Positions 1 through 6,592 of a DNA stretch of 25,692 nt are shown here, one piece after another; position 1 is the first letter of the stretch, and each line of letters begins with the position of its first letter. Both the position numbers and the translations under genes were made by a program. This stretch comes from an uncultured Bacteroidales bacterium. GTDB taxonomy: Bacteria > Bacteroidota > Bacteroidia > Bacteroidales > Paludibacteraceae. Below the pieces are notes generated by a model. It ran no database searches. It saw only the letters and a list, made by a program, of their open reading frames with translations, and had not been told where the DNA came from. The stretch lies in the NCBI GenBank assembly GCA_937901225.1, contig CALCGX010000043.1:1-25692 (forward strand), given 5' to 3'.

Positions 1-168
1 TTGGCTATGGTGGCTGCCTGGCTGGGCGCCCCCGCCTGGATCGTCTGGACCTGCCTCAAGTGCGACCAGATCCTCAAGTGCTTCGTGGCGGTGGTCAAGA
101 TCAACTCCTTTAACTGGATGAAGAACCTCACCAGAAACAGTGACGGCAAAGCTGCTTTGGAGGAATAA
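1..168 (+). CDS. MATE-like transporter, C-terminal fragment (5' end outside window)
   Basis: Frame 1 is open from the first base to a TAA at 166-168, giving 55 residues. It starts with a hydrophobic stretch (LAMVAAWLGAPAWIVW), then CLKCDQILKC, a short amphipathic region and a polar end (NWMKNLTRNSDGKAALEE). This layout, a last membrane helix, an acidic/basic pair, then a W-(M/L)-K tail, resembles the C-terminus of MATE-family drug/Na+ antiporters; that is inference from a short piece. G+C is about 56% (about 68% in the first 60 bases), with almost only GC-ending codons (CTC, GCC, ATC, AAG), unlike the rest of the window. Its stop overlaps the yidD start (TAATG), so the two could be translationally coupled. 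It may be horizontally acquired or mark an assembly join. Confidence 0.5.
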   Translation: MAMVAAWLGAPAWIVWTCLKCDQILKCFVAVVKINSFNWMKNLTRNSDGKAALEE

Positions 169-389
169 TGAAAAAAATATTACGCCACATATGCTTGTTG
201 CCTGTCTATTTTTATAGACATTGTATCTCTCCGCTTACACCGCCAAGTTGCCGATTCACCCCCACTTGCAGCCAATACATGGTGGAGGCAGTTATGAAAT
301 ATGGTATATTCAAAGGGGGCTGGTTGGGCATAAAACGTATTTTACGTTGCCATCCATGGGGCGGCAGTGGCTATGACCCCGTACCATGA
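168..389 (+). CDS. yidD: Membrane protein insertion efficiency factor YidD
   Basis: A 73-residue protein with the whole YidD family signature: an N-terminal amphipathic segment, YRHCISPLTPPSCRFTPTCS, then KYGIFKGGWLGIKRILRCHP and the closing WGGSGYDPVP. The three conserved cysteines (two in the CRFTPTC region, one in RCHP) are present. YidD is a small inner-membrane-associated protein that helps YidC-dependent insertion of membrane proteins. The length is normal and the start is preceded by GGAGG at the usual distance, a stronger Shine-Dalgarno than most Bacteroidota genes carry. The start overlaps the preceding TAA by one base. A 29-bp spacer holding a short repeat separates it from trmD. 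The usual rnpA/yidC neighbours are not in view. Confidence 0.93.
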   Translation: MKKILRHICLLPVYFYRHCISPLTPPSCRFTPTCSQYMVEAVMKYGIFKGGWLGIKRILRCHPWGGSGYDPVP

Positions 390-392
390 TTA

Positions 393-413
393 GTTTAATG
401 TTTAGAGTTTAGA
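393..413 (+). repeat. Three tandem 7-bp units (GTTTAAT, GTTTAGA, GTTTAGA)
   Basis: The spacer between yidD and trmD is almost entirely made of three 7-bp units with period exactly 7, ending five bases before the trmD start codon. Short GTTTAGA-type runs are scattered between genes in some Bacteroidales (from memory, not checked). Here the repeat occupies the place where a ribosome binding site for trmD would lie. Confidence 0.6.
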
Positions 414-418
414 GAGTT

Positions 419-1096
419 ATGCGTATAGATATATTGACAGCTTGTCCAGAATTGCTGGAATCTCCATTGAATCACTCCATCGTGCAACGCGCCAAGGATA
501 AGGGACTGGTGGAGATATACGTGCATAATCTTCGTGATTTCACCTTGGACAAACACCGCAAAATCGATGACTATGCATTTGGGTTTGGAGCAGGAATGGT
601 GTTGCAAGTGGAGCCTATTGATCGGGCGATTAGTTATCTCACTAGCCAGCGTCAATACGATGAAATCATCTTTACCGCTCCTGATGGTGAACGATTTACG
701 CAAAAAGAGGCCAATACCCTCTCACTCAAAGAGAATATCATCATCCTTTGTGGACATTACAAAGGTGTTGACCAACGTGTGCGTGACCACCTCATTACCA
801 AAGAATACACAATTGGCGATTTTGTCTTGACGGGTGGTGAGATGCCAGCTGCCATCATGACGGATGCTATCGTGCGCCTCTTGCCAGGCGCGATGGGCGA
901 CGAAACAAGTGCGCTGAGCGATAGTTTTCAAGACGGACTTCTCGAACCAGGTGTCTATACACGTCCAGCAGAATACAAGGGTTGGAAGGTGCCAGAAATA
1001 CTACTATCGGGGCATCAAGCCAAGATAGAAGAGTGGTTGTACGAGGAGAGTCTACGCCATACACGTGAACGACGCCCAGACCTATTGGAAGAATAA
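419..1096 (+). CDS. trmD: tRNA (guanine-37-N1)-methyltransferase TrmD
   Basis: A 225-residue protein aligning over its full expected length with TrmD. It methylates N1 of G37 beside the anticodon using S-adenosylmethionine and so prevents +1 frameshifting. Visible signatures: the start MRIDILTACPELLESP, ENIIILCGHYKGVDQRV, the trefoil-knot SAM site YTIGDFVLTGGEMPAA, DETSALSDSFQDG (containing the catalytic-region aspartate), YTRPAEYKGWKVPEILLSGH and the C-terminal RRPDLLEE. One oddity is the glycine loop after DDYA, which reads FGFGAGM where the family usually has GGGAGM. It follows yidD and precedes an alkaline phosphatase by 20 bp without a visible promoter, so all are probably cotranscribed. 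Confidence 0.95.
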   Translation: MRIDILTACPELLESPLNHSIVQRAKDKGLVEIYVHNLRDFTLDKHRKIDDYAFGFGAGMVLQVEPIDRAISYLTSQRQYDEIIFTAPDGERFTQKEANTLSLKENIIILCGHYKGVDQRVRDHLITKEYTIGDFVLTGGEMPAAIMTDAIVRLLPGAMGDETSALSDSFQDGLLEPGVYTRPAEYKGWKVPEILLSGHQAKIEEWLYEESLRHTRERRPDLLEE

Positions 1097-1116
1097 CTCA
1101 ATAAAAATGAAATACC

Positions 1117-2505
1117 ATGAAACGTTTATCTCTTTTACTACTTTTTAGTGTAATAGCGCTCCTATCTTTTGCGCAAGCCAAGTATGTTTTTTATTTCATA
1201 GGTGACGGTATGGGGCCTAATCAAGTGTTGGCTGCCGAAATGTACCAAGCCGCCTTACAGGGGCAAATAGGTCGTGTGCCACTATGCATGACACAATTCC
1301 CATACTCGGGTCAAGCAGCGACCTTCTCCGCATCAGATGGAATTACTGATTCCGCTGCTGCGGGCACCTGTCTTGCATCGGGAAAAAAAACGAATAATGG
1401 TATGATTGGTCAGACACCCGATGGCGAACCTGTATATAGTGTGGCTTCTCAACTCAAAGAACAAGGATGGGGAATTGGAATCATGTCCACCGTACCTGTG
1501 GATCACGCTACCCCTGCTTCGCATTATGCGCATGCCGAGAAGCGCAGCAATTACTATCTAATTGGTACCCATCTTGCAGAATCCAATTTTGATTTCTTTG
1601 GTGGTGGAGGTTTTCAACGCCCAATCAATAAAGATGATTCCCTAGCGCCTAATCTCTACGACCTTTGTGAGAAGCATGGTTATACATTGGTTGGTAACTA
1701 CGAGGAGGCACAAAAGCAACTCAAAAAACGCAAACTCCTGCTTGTTCCTCAGCACAATTTGGACAACCGTTCTAAGGGAGCTGGTGCCTTGCCATATGCT
1801 ATAGACCAACAAGAGAATGATCTTTCGCTTACAAAGATTGTGGACATTGCTATCCAACATCTTTCCAAACACGACCGCTTCTTTATGATGGCTGAAGGTG
1901 GCAAAATTGATTATGCGGGTCATGGCAATGATGGGGCTACTAATATTCATGAAGTCATTGACTTTGATAAAGCAATTCAAGTGGCATATCGCTTTTATGA
2001 GCAACATCCAGATGAAACATTGATTATTGTTACGGCTGATCACGAAACGGGTGGTCTATCCTTGGGAAATGGACACTCTTATCACTTGGAGCGTTTGAGC
2101 AACCAGACATGTTCATCGGATATCTTGTCAGATCGTCTTACTGCCCTACATAAGCAACATGGCGACCATCTTACATGGGAGCAGGTTAAGACATTATTAT
2201 CCGAAACAACGGGCTTATATACCGCTGTACAATTGAAACCAGAAGAAGATGTGGAATTGCAAACAGCTTTTCAAAATATGATGCGCCAACAAGCGTCTGT
2301 CAAAACACTTTATAAAGATATCAATGCGTTGGCTGCTAAGGCATTAGCGCTGCTCAACCACAAGGCAGGATTGGCATGGACCACGCACGGCCACACAGCT
2401 GCTGCGGTACCTATCTTTGCTATTGGCGTAGGAGCAGAGCGTTTCACAGGCTGGCATGACAACAGCGAAATCGCCCCATTGATTTATCAAGCCACAGTTC
2501 GTTAA
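1117..2505 (+). CDS. Secreted alkaline phosphatase (phoA family)
   Basis: A 462-residue protein with a clear N-terminal signal peptide (cleavage near LLSFAQA-KY), so it is exported to the periplasm or beyond. It carries the metal and catalytic motifs of the alkaline phosphatase superfamily: FIGDGMGPNQV (first metal aspartate), GITDSAAAGTCLASG with the nucleophilic serine after TD, TVPVDHATPASHYAH, MMAEGGKIDYAGHGND, TLIIVTADHETGG, and WTTHGHTAAAVP with the last zinc histidine. It should hydrolyse phosphate monoesters using two zinc ions and one magnesium. Length and motif order are those of the family, so it appears intact. It starts 20 bp after trmD with no promoter between. No Pho-box-like element was recognised. 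Confidence 0.93.
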   Translation: MKRLSLLLLFSVIALLSFAQAKYVFYFIGDGMGPNQVLAAEMYQAALQGQIGRVPLCMTQFPYSGQAATFSASDGITDSAAAGTCLASGKKTNNGMIGQTPDGEPVYSVASQLKEQGWGIGIMSTVPVDHATPASHYAHAEKRSNYYLIGTHLAESNFDFFGGGGFQRPINKDDSLAPNLYDLCEKHGYTLVGNYEEAQKQLKKRKLLLVPQHNLDNRSKGAGALPYAIDQQENDLSLTKIVDIAIQHLSKHDRFFMMAEGGKIDYAGHGNDGATNIHEVIDFDKAIQVAYRFYEQHPDETLIIVTADHETGGLSLGNGHSYHLERLSNQTCSSDILSDRLTALHKQHGDHLTWEQVKTLLSETTGLYTAVQLKPEEDVELQTAFQNMMRQQASVKTLYKDINALAAKALALLNHKAGLAWTTHGHTAAAVPIFAIGVGAERFTGWHDNSEIAPLIYQATVR

Positions 2506-2524
2506 ATGTATTTTCTACAATTTA

Positions 2525-2555
2525 CTTGCTGGTGTGAAAAAAAGTAGTAATTTTG
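2525..2555 (+). promoter_or_regulatory. Bacteroidota-type promoter for the CPBP gene
   Basis: A -7 box TAATTTTG at 2548-2555 perfectly matches TAnnTTTG. A -33 box CTTG (three of four TTTG bases) lies at 2525-2528, 19 bp upstream. The expected transcription start, a few bases after the -7 box, falls at about 2559-2563, on or next to the first in-frame ATG at 2563. Confidence 0.65.
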
Positions 2556-2562
2556 TCCCAAA

Positions 2563-3498
2563 ATGGGATTAAGTATGGCACTGAAAGGAAAATATGAACA
2601 ATCGCATTGGGCGATCAAAGTACTTCAATGGGTAGGATGTGTCTTGTTGTTGAGTATGTTCGCTGCAGGGAGCATATTCTTTTTTGAACAGCCACTATCA
2701 ATAAACGCGCTGAAATGGGTGCAATTTATCCAATCCACAGCAATGTTTCTGCTACCACCACTGTGCATGGCATATTTATGGAGTAAGCAACCATTGGATT
2801 GGTTGAAGGTTAAAGGTGAAAGATTAAAGGTTAAAGGTGAGAGTTTATGGGCTGTAGTGCTAATGTTGGTAGCGTTGCCTGCGATAAATTTGTTGGGACA
2901 TCTGAATCAACAAATAACCCTACCCGCATTTTTGGAGCCATTAGAACAATGGATGAAGACCTCGGAAGAGAGTGCGAAAGTACTGACTGAACAATTTCTT
3001 AATGTCACCACCTTTAGCGGATTGATTATCAATCTACTATTAATGGCCCTATTGCCTGCTGTAGCAGAGGAATTGACGTTTAGAGGGGTGCTGATTAACC
3101 TTTTTAGGGTTAAAGGTAAAAGGTTAAAGGTTAAAGGAGAGGGAGTGCCTCACTTGGCGATATGGTGCAGTGCGATACTATTTTCGGCGATTCATTTGCA
3201 GTTTTATGGATTTGTACCTCGTATGTTGATGGGGGCGTTGTTTGGCTATATGTTGGTATGGACAAGCAATTTGTGGGTACCCATATTGATGCACTTTACT
3301 AATAACGCCATGGCCGTATTGCTATATTTTGTAGCGTTTCGTGCCAATTGGGATATAGAACAGTTAGATGCCATAGGAACAAACGACACCCTGTGGTTGG
3401 GTGTCGTCAGTATAGTAGTTACAATAGTTGGAATCTATGCTTTTCGTCGTTCGACCACGATGAGTAATGCTTCTTCTCGAATATCTAGCGGCAATTGA
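2563..3498 (+). CDS. CPBP family intramembrane metalloprotease with repeat-derived loops
   Basis: A 311-residue multi-pass membrane protein of the CPBP (CAAX protease and bacteriocin-processing, ABI) family. The three defining motifs are present in order: EELTFRG (EExxxR, about residues 170-175), FSAIH (FxxxH) and HFTNN (HxxxN), all within predicted membrane helices; together they form the glutamate/histidine active site. Substrate is unknown. Two loops contain lysine-rich repeats, LKVKGERLKVKGE near residue 85 and VKGKRLKVKGE near residue 185, encoded by copies of one dispersed DNA repeat; without them the length would be about 285. A second start at 2575 (MALKG) is possible and would leave about 12 bases of leader. 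The last 64 bp overlap a convergent gene. Confidence 0.85.
   Translation: MGLSMALKGKYEQSHWAIKVLQWVGCVLLLSMFAAGSIFFFEQPLSINALKWVQFIQSTAMFLLPPLCMAYLWSKQPLDWLKVKGERLKVKGESLWAVVLMLVALPAINLLGHLNQQITLPAFLEPLEQWMKTSEESAKVLTEQFLNVTTFSGLIINLLLMALLPAVAEELTFRGVLINLFRVKGKRLKVKGEGVPHLAIWCSAILFSAIHLQFYGFVPRMLMGALFGYMLVWTSNLWVPILMHFTNNAMAVLLYFVAFRANWDIEQLDAIGTNDTLWLGVVSIVVTIVGIYAFRRSTTMSNASSRISSGN
2804..2848 (+). repeat. GGTTAAAGG-type repeat, copy 1, in-frame in the CPBP gene
   Basis: Purine-rich run of GTTAAAGGTGA / GATTAAAGG / GTTAAAGGTGAGAG units. It reads LKVKGERLKVKGESL in the frame of the protease, in the loop between two predicted membrane helices. A close relative lies at 3106-3144. Confidence 0.75.
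3106..3144 (+). repeat. GGTTAAAGG-type repeat, copy 2, in-frame in the CPBP gene
   Basis: Second copy of the same purine-rich repeat (GGGTTAAAGGTAAAAGG, then GTTAAAGGTTAAAGG and GAGAGGG). It reads RVKGKRLKVKGEG directly after the active-site helix EELTFRGVLINLF, in the loop leading to the next membrane helix. Confidence 0.75.
3383..3407 (-). terminator. Probable terminator of the parE operon, inside the convergent CPBP gene
   Basis: A perfect 9-bp inverted repeat (ACGACACCC / GGGTGTCGT) with a 7-base loop lies 28 bp beyond the stop of the minus-strand operon. Read on the minus strand, the stem is followed by TTTGTT. The same bases encode NDTLWLGVV of the CPBP protein. The U tract is short, so this is a likely rather than certain terminator. 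Confidence 0.5.
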
Positions 3499-3902
3499 AT
3501 GTTGCGTAGTTGAATACTACGTACCCAACCAGGAACATCTTTCGCCTGTAGAGTGTCAAACACTTCACGTATCATCTGGTATTGCTCTTGGGTATATTCC
3601 TCTGCGGAGAGACCGCTGAGAGTGTCCAACTCTTCATCATCGTAATACTCCACCTTGGCATTGGTTTGCAAGAGCGTTTCACGCTCGCAGATAAGGTGCT
3701 CGCCGCAACAGCCTTCGTCTTCAGCCTCTCCTAAATCCTCCCCTGAAGGGAAGGACTTTTGCGCTGCGCTATTCTCCCCTCCTTCTAGGGAGGGGTCGGG
3801 GGTAGGCTGATTTTTTTCTCTCCTTGCACGTACCTCAAAAACAACAAGCACAACAATGCCGAGGCAAACGAATAATATCAAAGGTAAAATATTACTCCAC
3901 AT
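3435..3902 (-). CDS. Small membrane-anchored Bacteroidales protein of unknown function with absorbed repeat
   Basis: A 155-residue protein with one N-terminal membrane helix (ILPLILFVCLGIVVLVVF) followed by basic residues, then a soluble part. The soluble part has a short Cys/His cluster (CCGEHLICER), an acidic segment (YYDDEELDTLSGL) and a conserved-looking end (WVRSIQLRNIQLPLDIREEA). This pattern matches a small Bacteroidales family sometimes labelled phospholipase without support; I assign no function. Residues about 32-62 (PTPDPSLEGGE ... FPSGEDLGEAE) come from a dispersed DNA repeat and would explain its being about 30 residues longer than homologues as I remember them. It overlaps the parE stop by 11 bp, so it is cotranscribed with parE, and overlaps the convergent CPBP gene by 64 bp. 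Confidence 0.75.
   Translation of the reverse strand: MWSNILPLILFVCLGIVVLVVFEVRARREKNQPTPDPSLEGGENSAAQKSFPSGEDLGEAEDEGCCGEHLICERETLLQTNAKVEYYDDEELDTLSGLSAEEYTQEQYQMIREVFDTLQAKDVPGWVRSIQLRNIQLPLDIREEALLIVVERRKA
3723..3808 (-). repeat. Bacteroidota dispersed repeat (PTPDPSLEGGE type) in coding sequence
   Basis: A GC-rich block with two short inverted repeats (CCCCTCC / GGAGGGG near 3776-3796 and CCCCTGAAGGG near 3740). On the minus strand it reads PTPDPSLEGGE, then NSAAQK, then SFPSGEDLGEAE. This translation is, to my knowledge, a recurrent product of a repetitive palindromic element in Bacteroidota genomes. Here it is in frame and leaves the host gene open. Confidence 0.7.
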
Positions 3903-5808
3903 CTTCTTCTACAACGAGGTTGTTGATGATAAAGTTTTGGCGTTCGGTAGTGTTCTTACCCATATAGAAACTCAACAAGTCTTTGACCGCATCCTCTTTG
4001 CGGAGTGTGACTTGATCCAAACGAATACCCTTGCCAATAAAGGATTTAAACTCATCGGGACTAATCTCTCCTAAGCCTTTGAATCGCGTGATTTCTGGAT
4101 TAGGTTTTAACTCTTCAATCGCCTTGATACGCTCTTCGTCGCTGTAACAATAGCGTGTCTCTTTCTTGTTCTTGACACGGAAAAGTGGCGTCTGAAGGAT
4201 ATAGACGTGACCTTTCTTCACAAGATCTGGGAAGAACTGGAGGAAGAAAGTAAGCATCAGCAGGCGAATGTGCATGCCGTCCACATCGGCATCGGTAGCG
4301 ATAATCACCTTATTATAGCGCAACTCATCCAAACCATCTTCGATATTCAACGCTGATTGCAGACAATTGAACTCTTCGTTTTCGTAAACGACCGATTTGC
4401 TCAGCCCATAGGAGTTGAGCGGTTTACCACGTAAAGAGAACACAGCTTGTGTGCGTACATCGCGACTTAGCGTGATACTACCCGAAGCGGAGAGACCCTC
4501 TGTGATGAAGATACTACTCTCTTGGCGCAAATCGTCCTCAGCATCCTTGGATGATTTGGTAGGTTTAGCATCATTGAAATGGACTTGGCAGTCGCGGAGC
4601 TTAGGGTTGTTAAGAAGATTCTTCTTCGCACGCTCACGTGCAAGTTTGGTAACACCAGCGATGGCTTTGCGCTCTTTCTCAGAGTCCTGAATCTTCTGCA
4701 ACATCACTTCAGCAGAAGCAGGAGTCTTGTGCAGGTAGTTATCAAGCTGTTGCTTGATGAAATCGTTGACAAACTTATTGACCGACAATCCACCTTCAGG
4801 CGACATGTCTTTGGAACCCAATTTGACCTTGGTTTGACTTTCAAATACTGGTTCCGACACATTAATGGCAATAGCACCTACTACACCGTTGCGGATGTCG
4901 CTCAGCTCTTGGTTCTTGTTGAAGAACTCCTTGATGGTACGTCCAATGGCCTCACGGAAAGCTGCCTGATGGGTACCACCTTGGATGGTATGTTGGCCAT
5001 TGACAAAGGAGTAGTACTCCTCGCCCGATTGGTTGGTATGAGTAAGCGCAATCTCAATATCCTCGCCCGCAATGTGGATGATTGGGTATAGCGGCTCGAC
5101 CGTCATATTCTCTGTAAGAAGGTCAAATAGACCATTCTTGGAGATGTATTTCTTACCATTGTAAACGAGGGTCAGACCGGTATTAAGATACGCATAATTG
5201 CGCATCATGGTCTCAATAAAATCATTGCGGAAGTGATAGTTTTCAAACAATCCCTTAGAATTATCTGGCACAAACTCTATCATCGTACCGCGCTTCTCGT
5301 TACCCGTATAGTCAATGATACCACTATCTTCCACCAAATGACCTTGTTTGAAAGCAATGCGGCGAGTCTTGTCCTCGCGCCATACTTGCACAACAAACTC
5401 TAAACTCAAGGCATTGACGGCTTTGGTACCCACACCATTCAAGCCGACGGATTTCTTGAAAGCCTTAGTATCATACTTACCACCCGTATTAAGAATAGAC
5501 ACGGCTTCCACCATTTTACCTAGTGGAATACCGCGTCCGTAGTCGCGAACGCGAACGCGCTCGCCTAATGAAGCATCTGAGGCAGAAACAGGAGATACGC
5601 TCACCTCAATCACCTTGCCTTCGCTCATGCGAAACTCATCAATAGAGTTGTCGATTGTCTCCTTGATGAGTACATAGATACCATCATCCGAGTGATTACC
5701 ATCACCCAGTTTGCCGATATACATACCCGGACGACGGCGGATGTGTTCGCGGTCATCAAGGTGGACGATATTATCCTCGTTGTAGGTAGGGATTAGTTGT
5801 TCTGCCAT
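3892..5808 (-). CDS. parE: DNA topoisomerase IV subunit B
   Basis: A 638-residue type IIA topoisomerase ATPase subunit; with ParA/ParC-type subunits it decatenates replicated chromosomes. Domains in order: GHKL ATPase with the N-terminal clamp (DDREHIRRRPGMYIG), ETIDNSIDE (N-box), DYGRGIP and GGKYDTKAFKKSVGLNGVG (ATP lid); transducer with QGGTHQAAF; TOPRIM domain with EGLSASGSI and DADVDGMHIR; and the C-terminal FKGLGEISPDEF. GyrB is the close alternative, but the start sequence, length and neighbours fit Bacteroidota ParE better. It starts 8 bp after the zinc-ribbon gene and overlaps the next gene by 11 bp. Conventional ATG start at 5808. All motifs are intact. Confidence 0.88.
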   Translation of the reverse strand: MAEQLIPTYNEDNIVHLDDREHIRRRPGMYIGKLGDGNHSDDGIYVLIKETIDNSIDEFRMSEGKVIEVSVSPVSASDASLGERVRVRDYGRGIPLGKMVEAVSILNTGGKYDTKAFKKSVGLNGVGTKAVNALSLEFVVQVWREDKTRRIAFKQGHLVEDSGIIDYTGNEKRGTMIEFVPDNSKGLFENYHFRNDFIETMMRNYAYLNTGLTLVYNGKKYISKNGLFDLLTENMTVEPLYPIIHIAGEDIEIALTHTNQSGEEYYSFVNGQHTIQGGTHQAAFREAIGRTIKEFFNKNQELSDIRNGVVGAIAINVSEPVFESQTKVKLGSKDMSPEGGLSVNKFVNDFIKQQLDNYLHKTPASAEVMLQKIQDSEKERKAIAGVTKLARERAKKNLLNNPKLRDCQVHFNDAKPTKSSKDAEDDLRQESSIFITEGLSASGSITLSRDVRTQAVFSLRGKPLNSYGLSKSVVYENEEFNCLQSALNIEDGLDELRYNKVIIATDADVDGMHIRLLMLTFFLQFFPDLVKKGHVYILQTPLFRVKNKKETRYCYSDEERIKAIEELKPNPEITRFKGLGEISPDEFKSFIGKGIRLDQVTLRKEDAVKDLLSFYMGKNTTERQNFIINNLVVEEDVE

Positions 5809-5816
5809 AGATATAT

Positions 5817-6572
5817 TTATTTTTTAGCGTCGATTTCTGTATCTACCAAGATACGTCCGCAGAGCTCGCAAACGATGATTTTCTTGCGGAGACGGATATC
5901 CAACTGACGTTGTGCAGGAATTTTGCTATGGCAACCACCACAGCTATCACGCTCAATCTTCACGACAGCCAAACCATTGTGTGCATTTTTACGGATGCGG
6001 TGGAATGCTGTAACAAGACGATCCTCTATATGCTTCTCAAGATCAGCAGCGCGGAGCATCAGTTTCTCGGTTTGCTCTTTGGTCTCAGAGAGAATAGAAT
6101 CCAACTCGTTGCGCTTTTGGTTGAGATCTACAGTACGATCTTCAATGTCAGTAACAGTTTTAGCCTTGTCAGCTTGACGCTCCTCGAGCTCGGCTTTGAA
6201 TTTGCTAATCTTACGTTGTGAAGCTTCGATATCCAACTCTTGGTACTCAATCTCCTTAGTAAGGTTGTCGTACTCGCGGTTGTTGCGCACGTTGTTTTGT
6301 TGTTCTTTGTAGCGAGAGATAGCCGCATTGGCATTCTCGATACGTACACGGTGGTCAGAGATACCTGTTTCACACTCTTTGATGCCATTCTCAATATTGG
6401 TCAAACGAGTTTTAAGACCCTCGATCTCATCGCTCATATCCTTTACCTCTTGTGGAAGTTCACCTGCGAGGATACGCAACTCATCGATTTTGGAATCAAC
6501 AGTTTGCAATTCGTACAATGCACGTAGTTTTTCTTCTACGGTCATGATTTTTTCTTCTTCTTTCTTTGCCAT
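5817..6572 (-). CDS. Coiled-coil protein with C-terminal C4 zinc ribbon (CT398-like family)
   Basis: A 251-residue protein. Residues about 10-185 are rich in heptad-like charged and leucine residues, predicting a long antiparallel coiled coil. The C-terminal 50 residues hold a zinc ribbon with paired cysteines, CGGCHSKIP and CELCGRIL. This is the architecture of the widespread CT398/C4-type zinc-ribbon family, proposed to bind nucleic acid, partly from a Chlamydia homologue; no exact role is established. It lies 20 bp after the Nif3-like gene and 8 bp before parE, a cluster I recall from other Bacteroidales. It starts at ATG 6572 with a lysine/glutamate-rich N-terminus. Confidence 0.82.
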   Translation of the reverse strand: MAKKEEEKIMTVEEKLRALYELQTVDSKIDELRILAGELPQEVKDMSDEIEGLKTRLTNIENGIKECETGISDHRVRIENANAAISRYKEQQNNVRNNREYDNLTKEIEYQELDIEASQRKISKFKAELEERQADKAKTVTDIEDRTVDLNQKRNELDSILSETKEQTEKLMLRAADLEKHIEDRLVTAFHRIRKNAHNGLAVVKIERDSCGGCHSKIPAQRQLDIRLRKKIIVCELCGRILVDTEIDAKK

Positions 6573-6592
6573 AATTGTATGTTTTAATATGA

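Noticed and set aside
1..168. Second copy of the MATE gene at 14328-15695
   Set aside because: The C-terminal residues and codon use of the two do not match; they are at most distant family members.
1642..2043. 133-residue antisense open frame in the alkaline phosphatase gene
   Set aside because: Lies wholly opposite a gene with all family motifs; no domain, promoter or start signal of its own.
4579..5091. 170-residue antisense open frame in parE
   Set aside because: Shadow of a well-conserved topoisomerase gene; composition follows the opposite strand.
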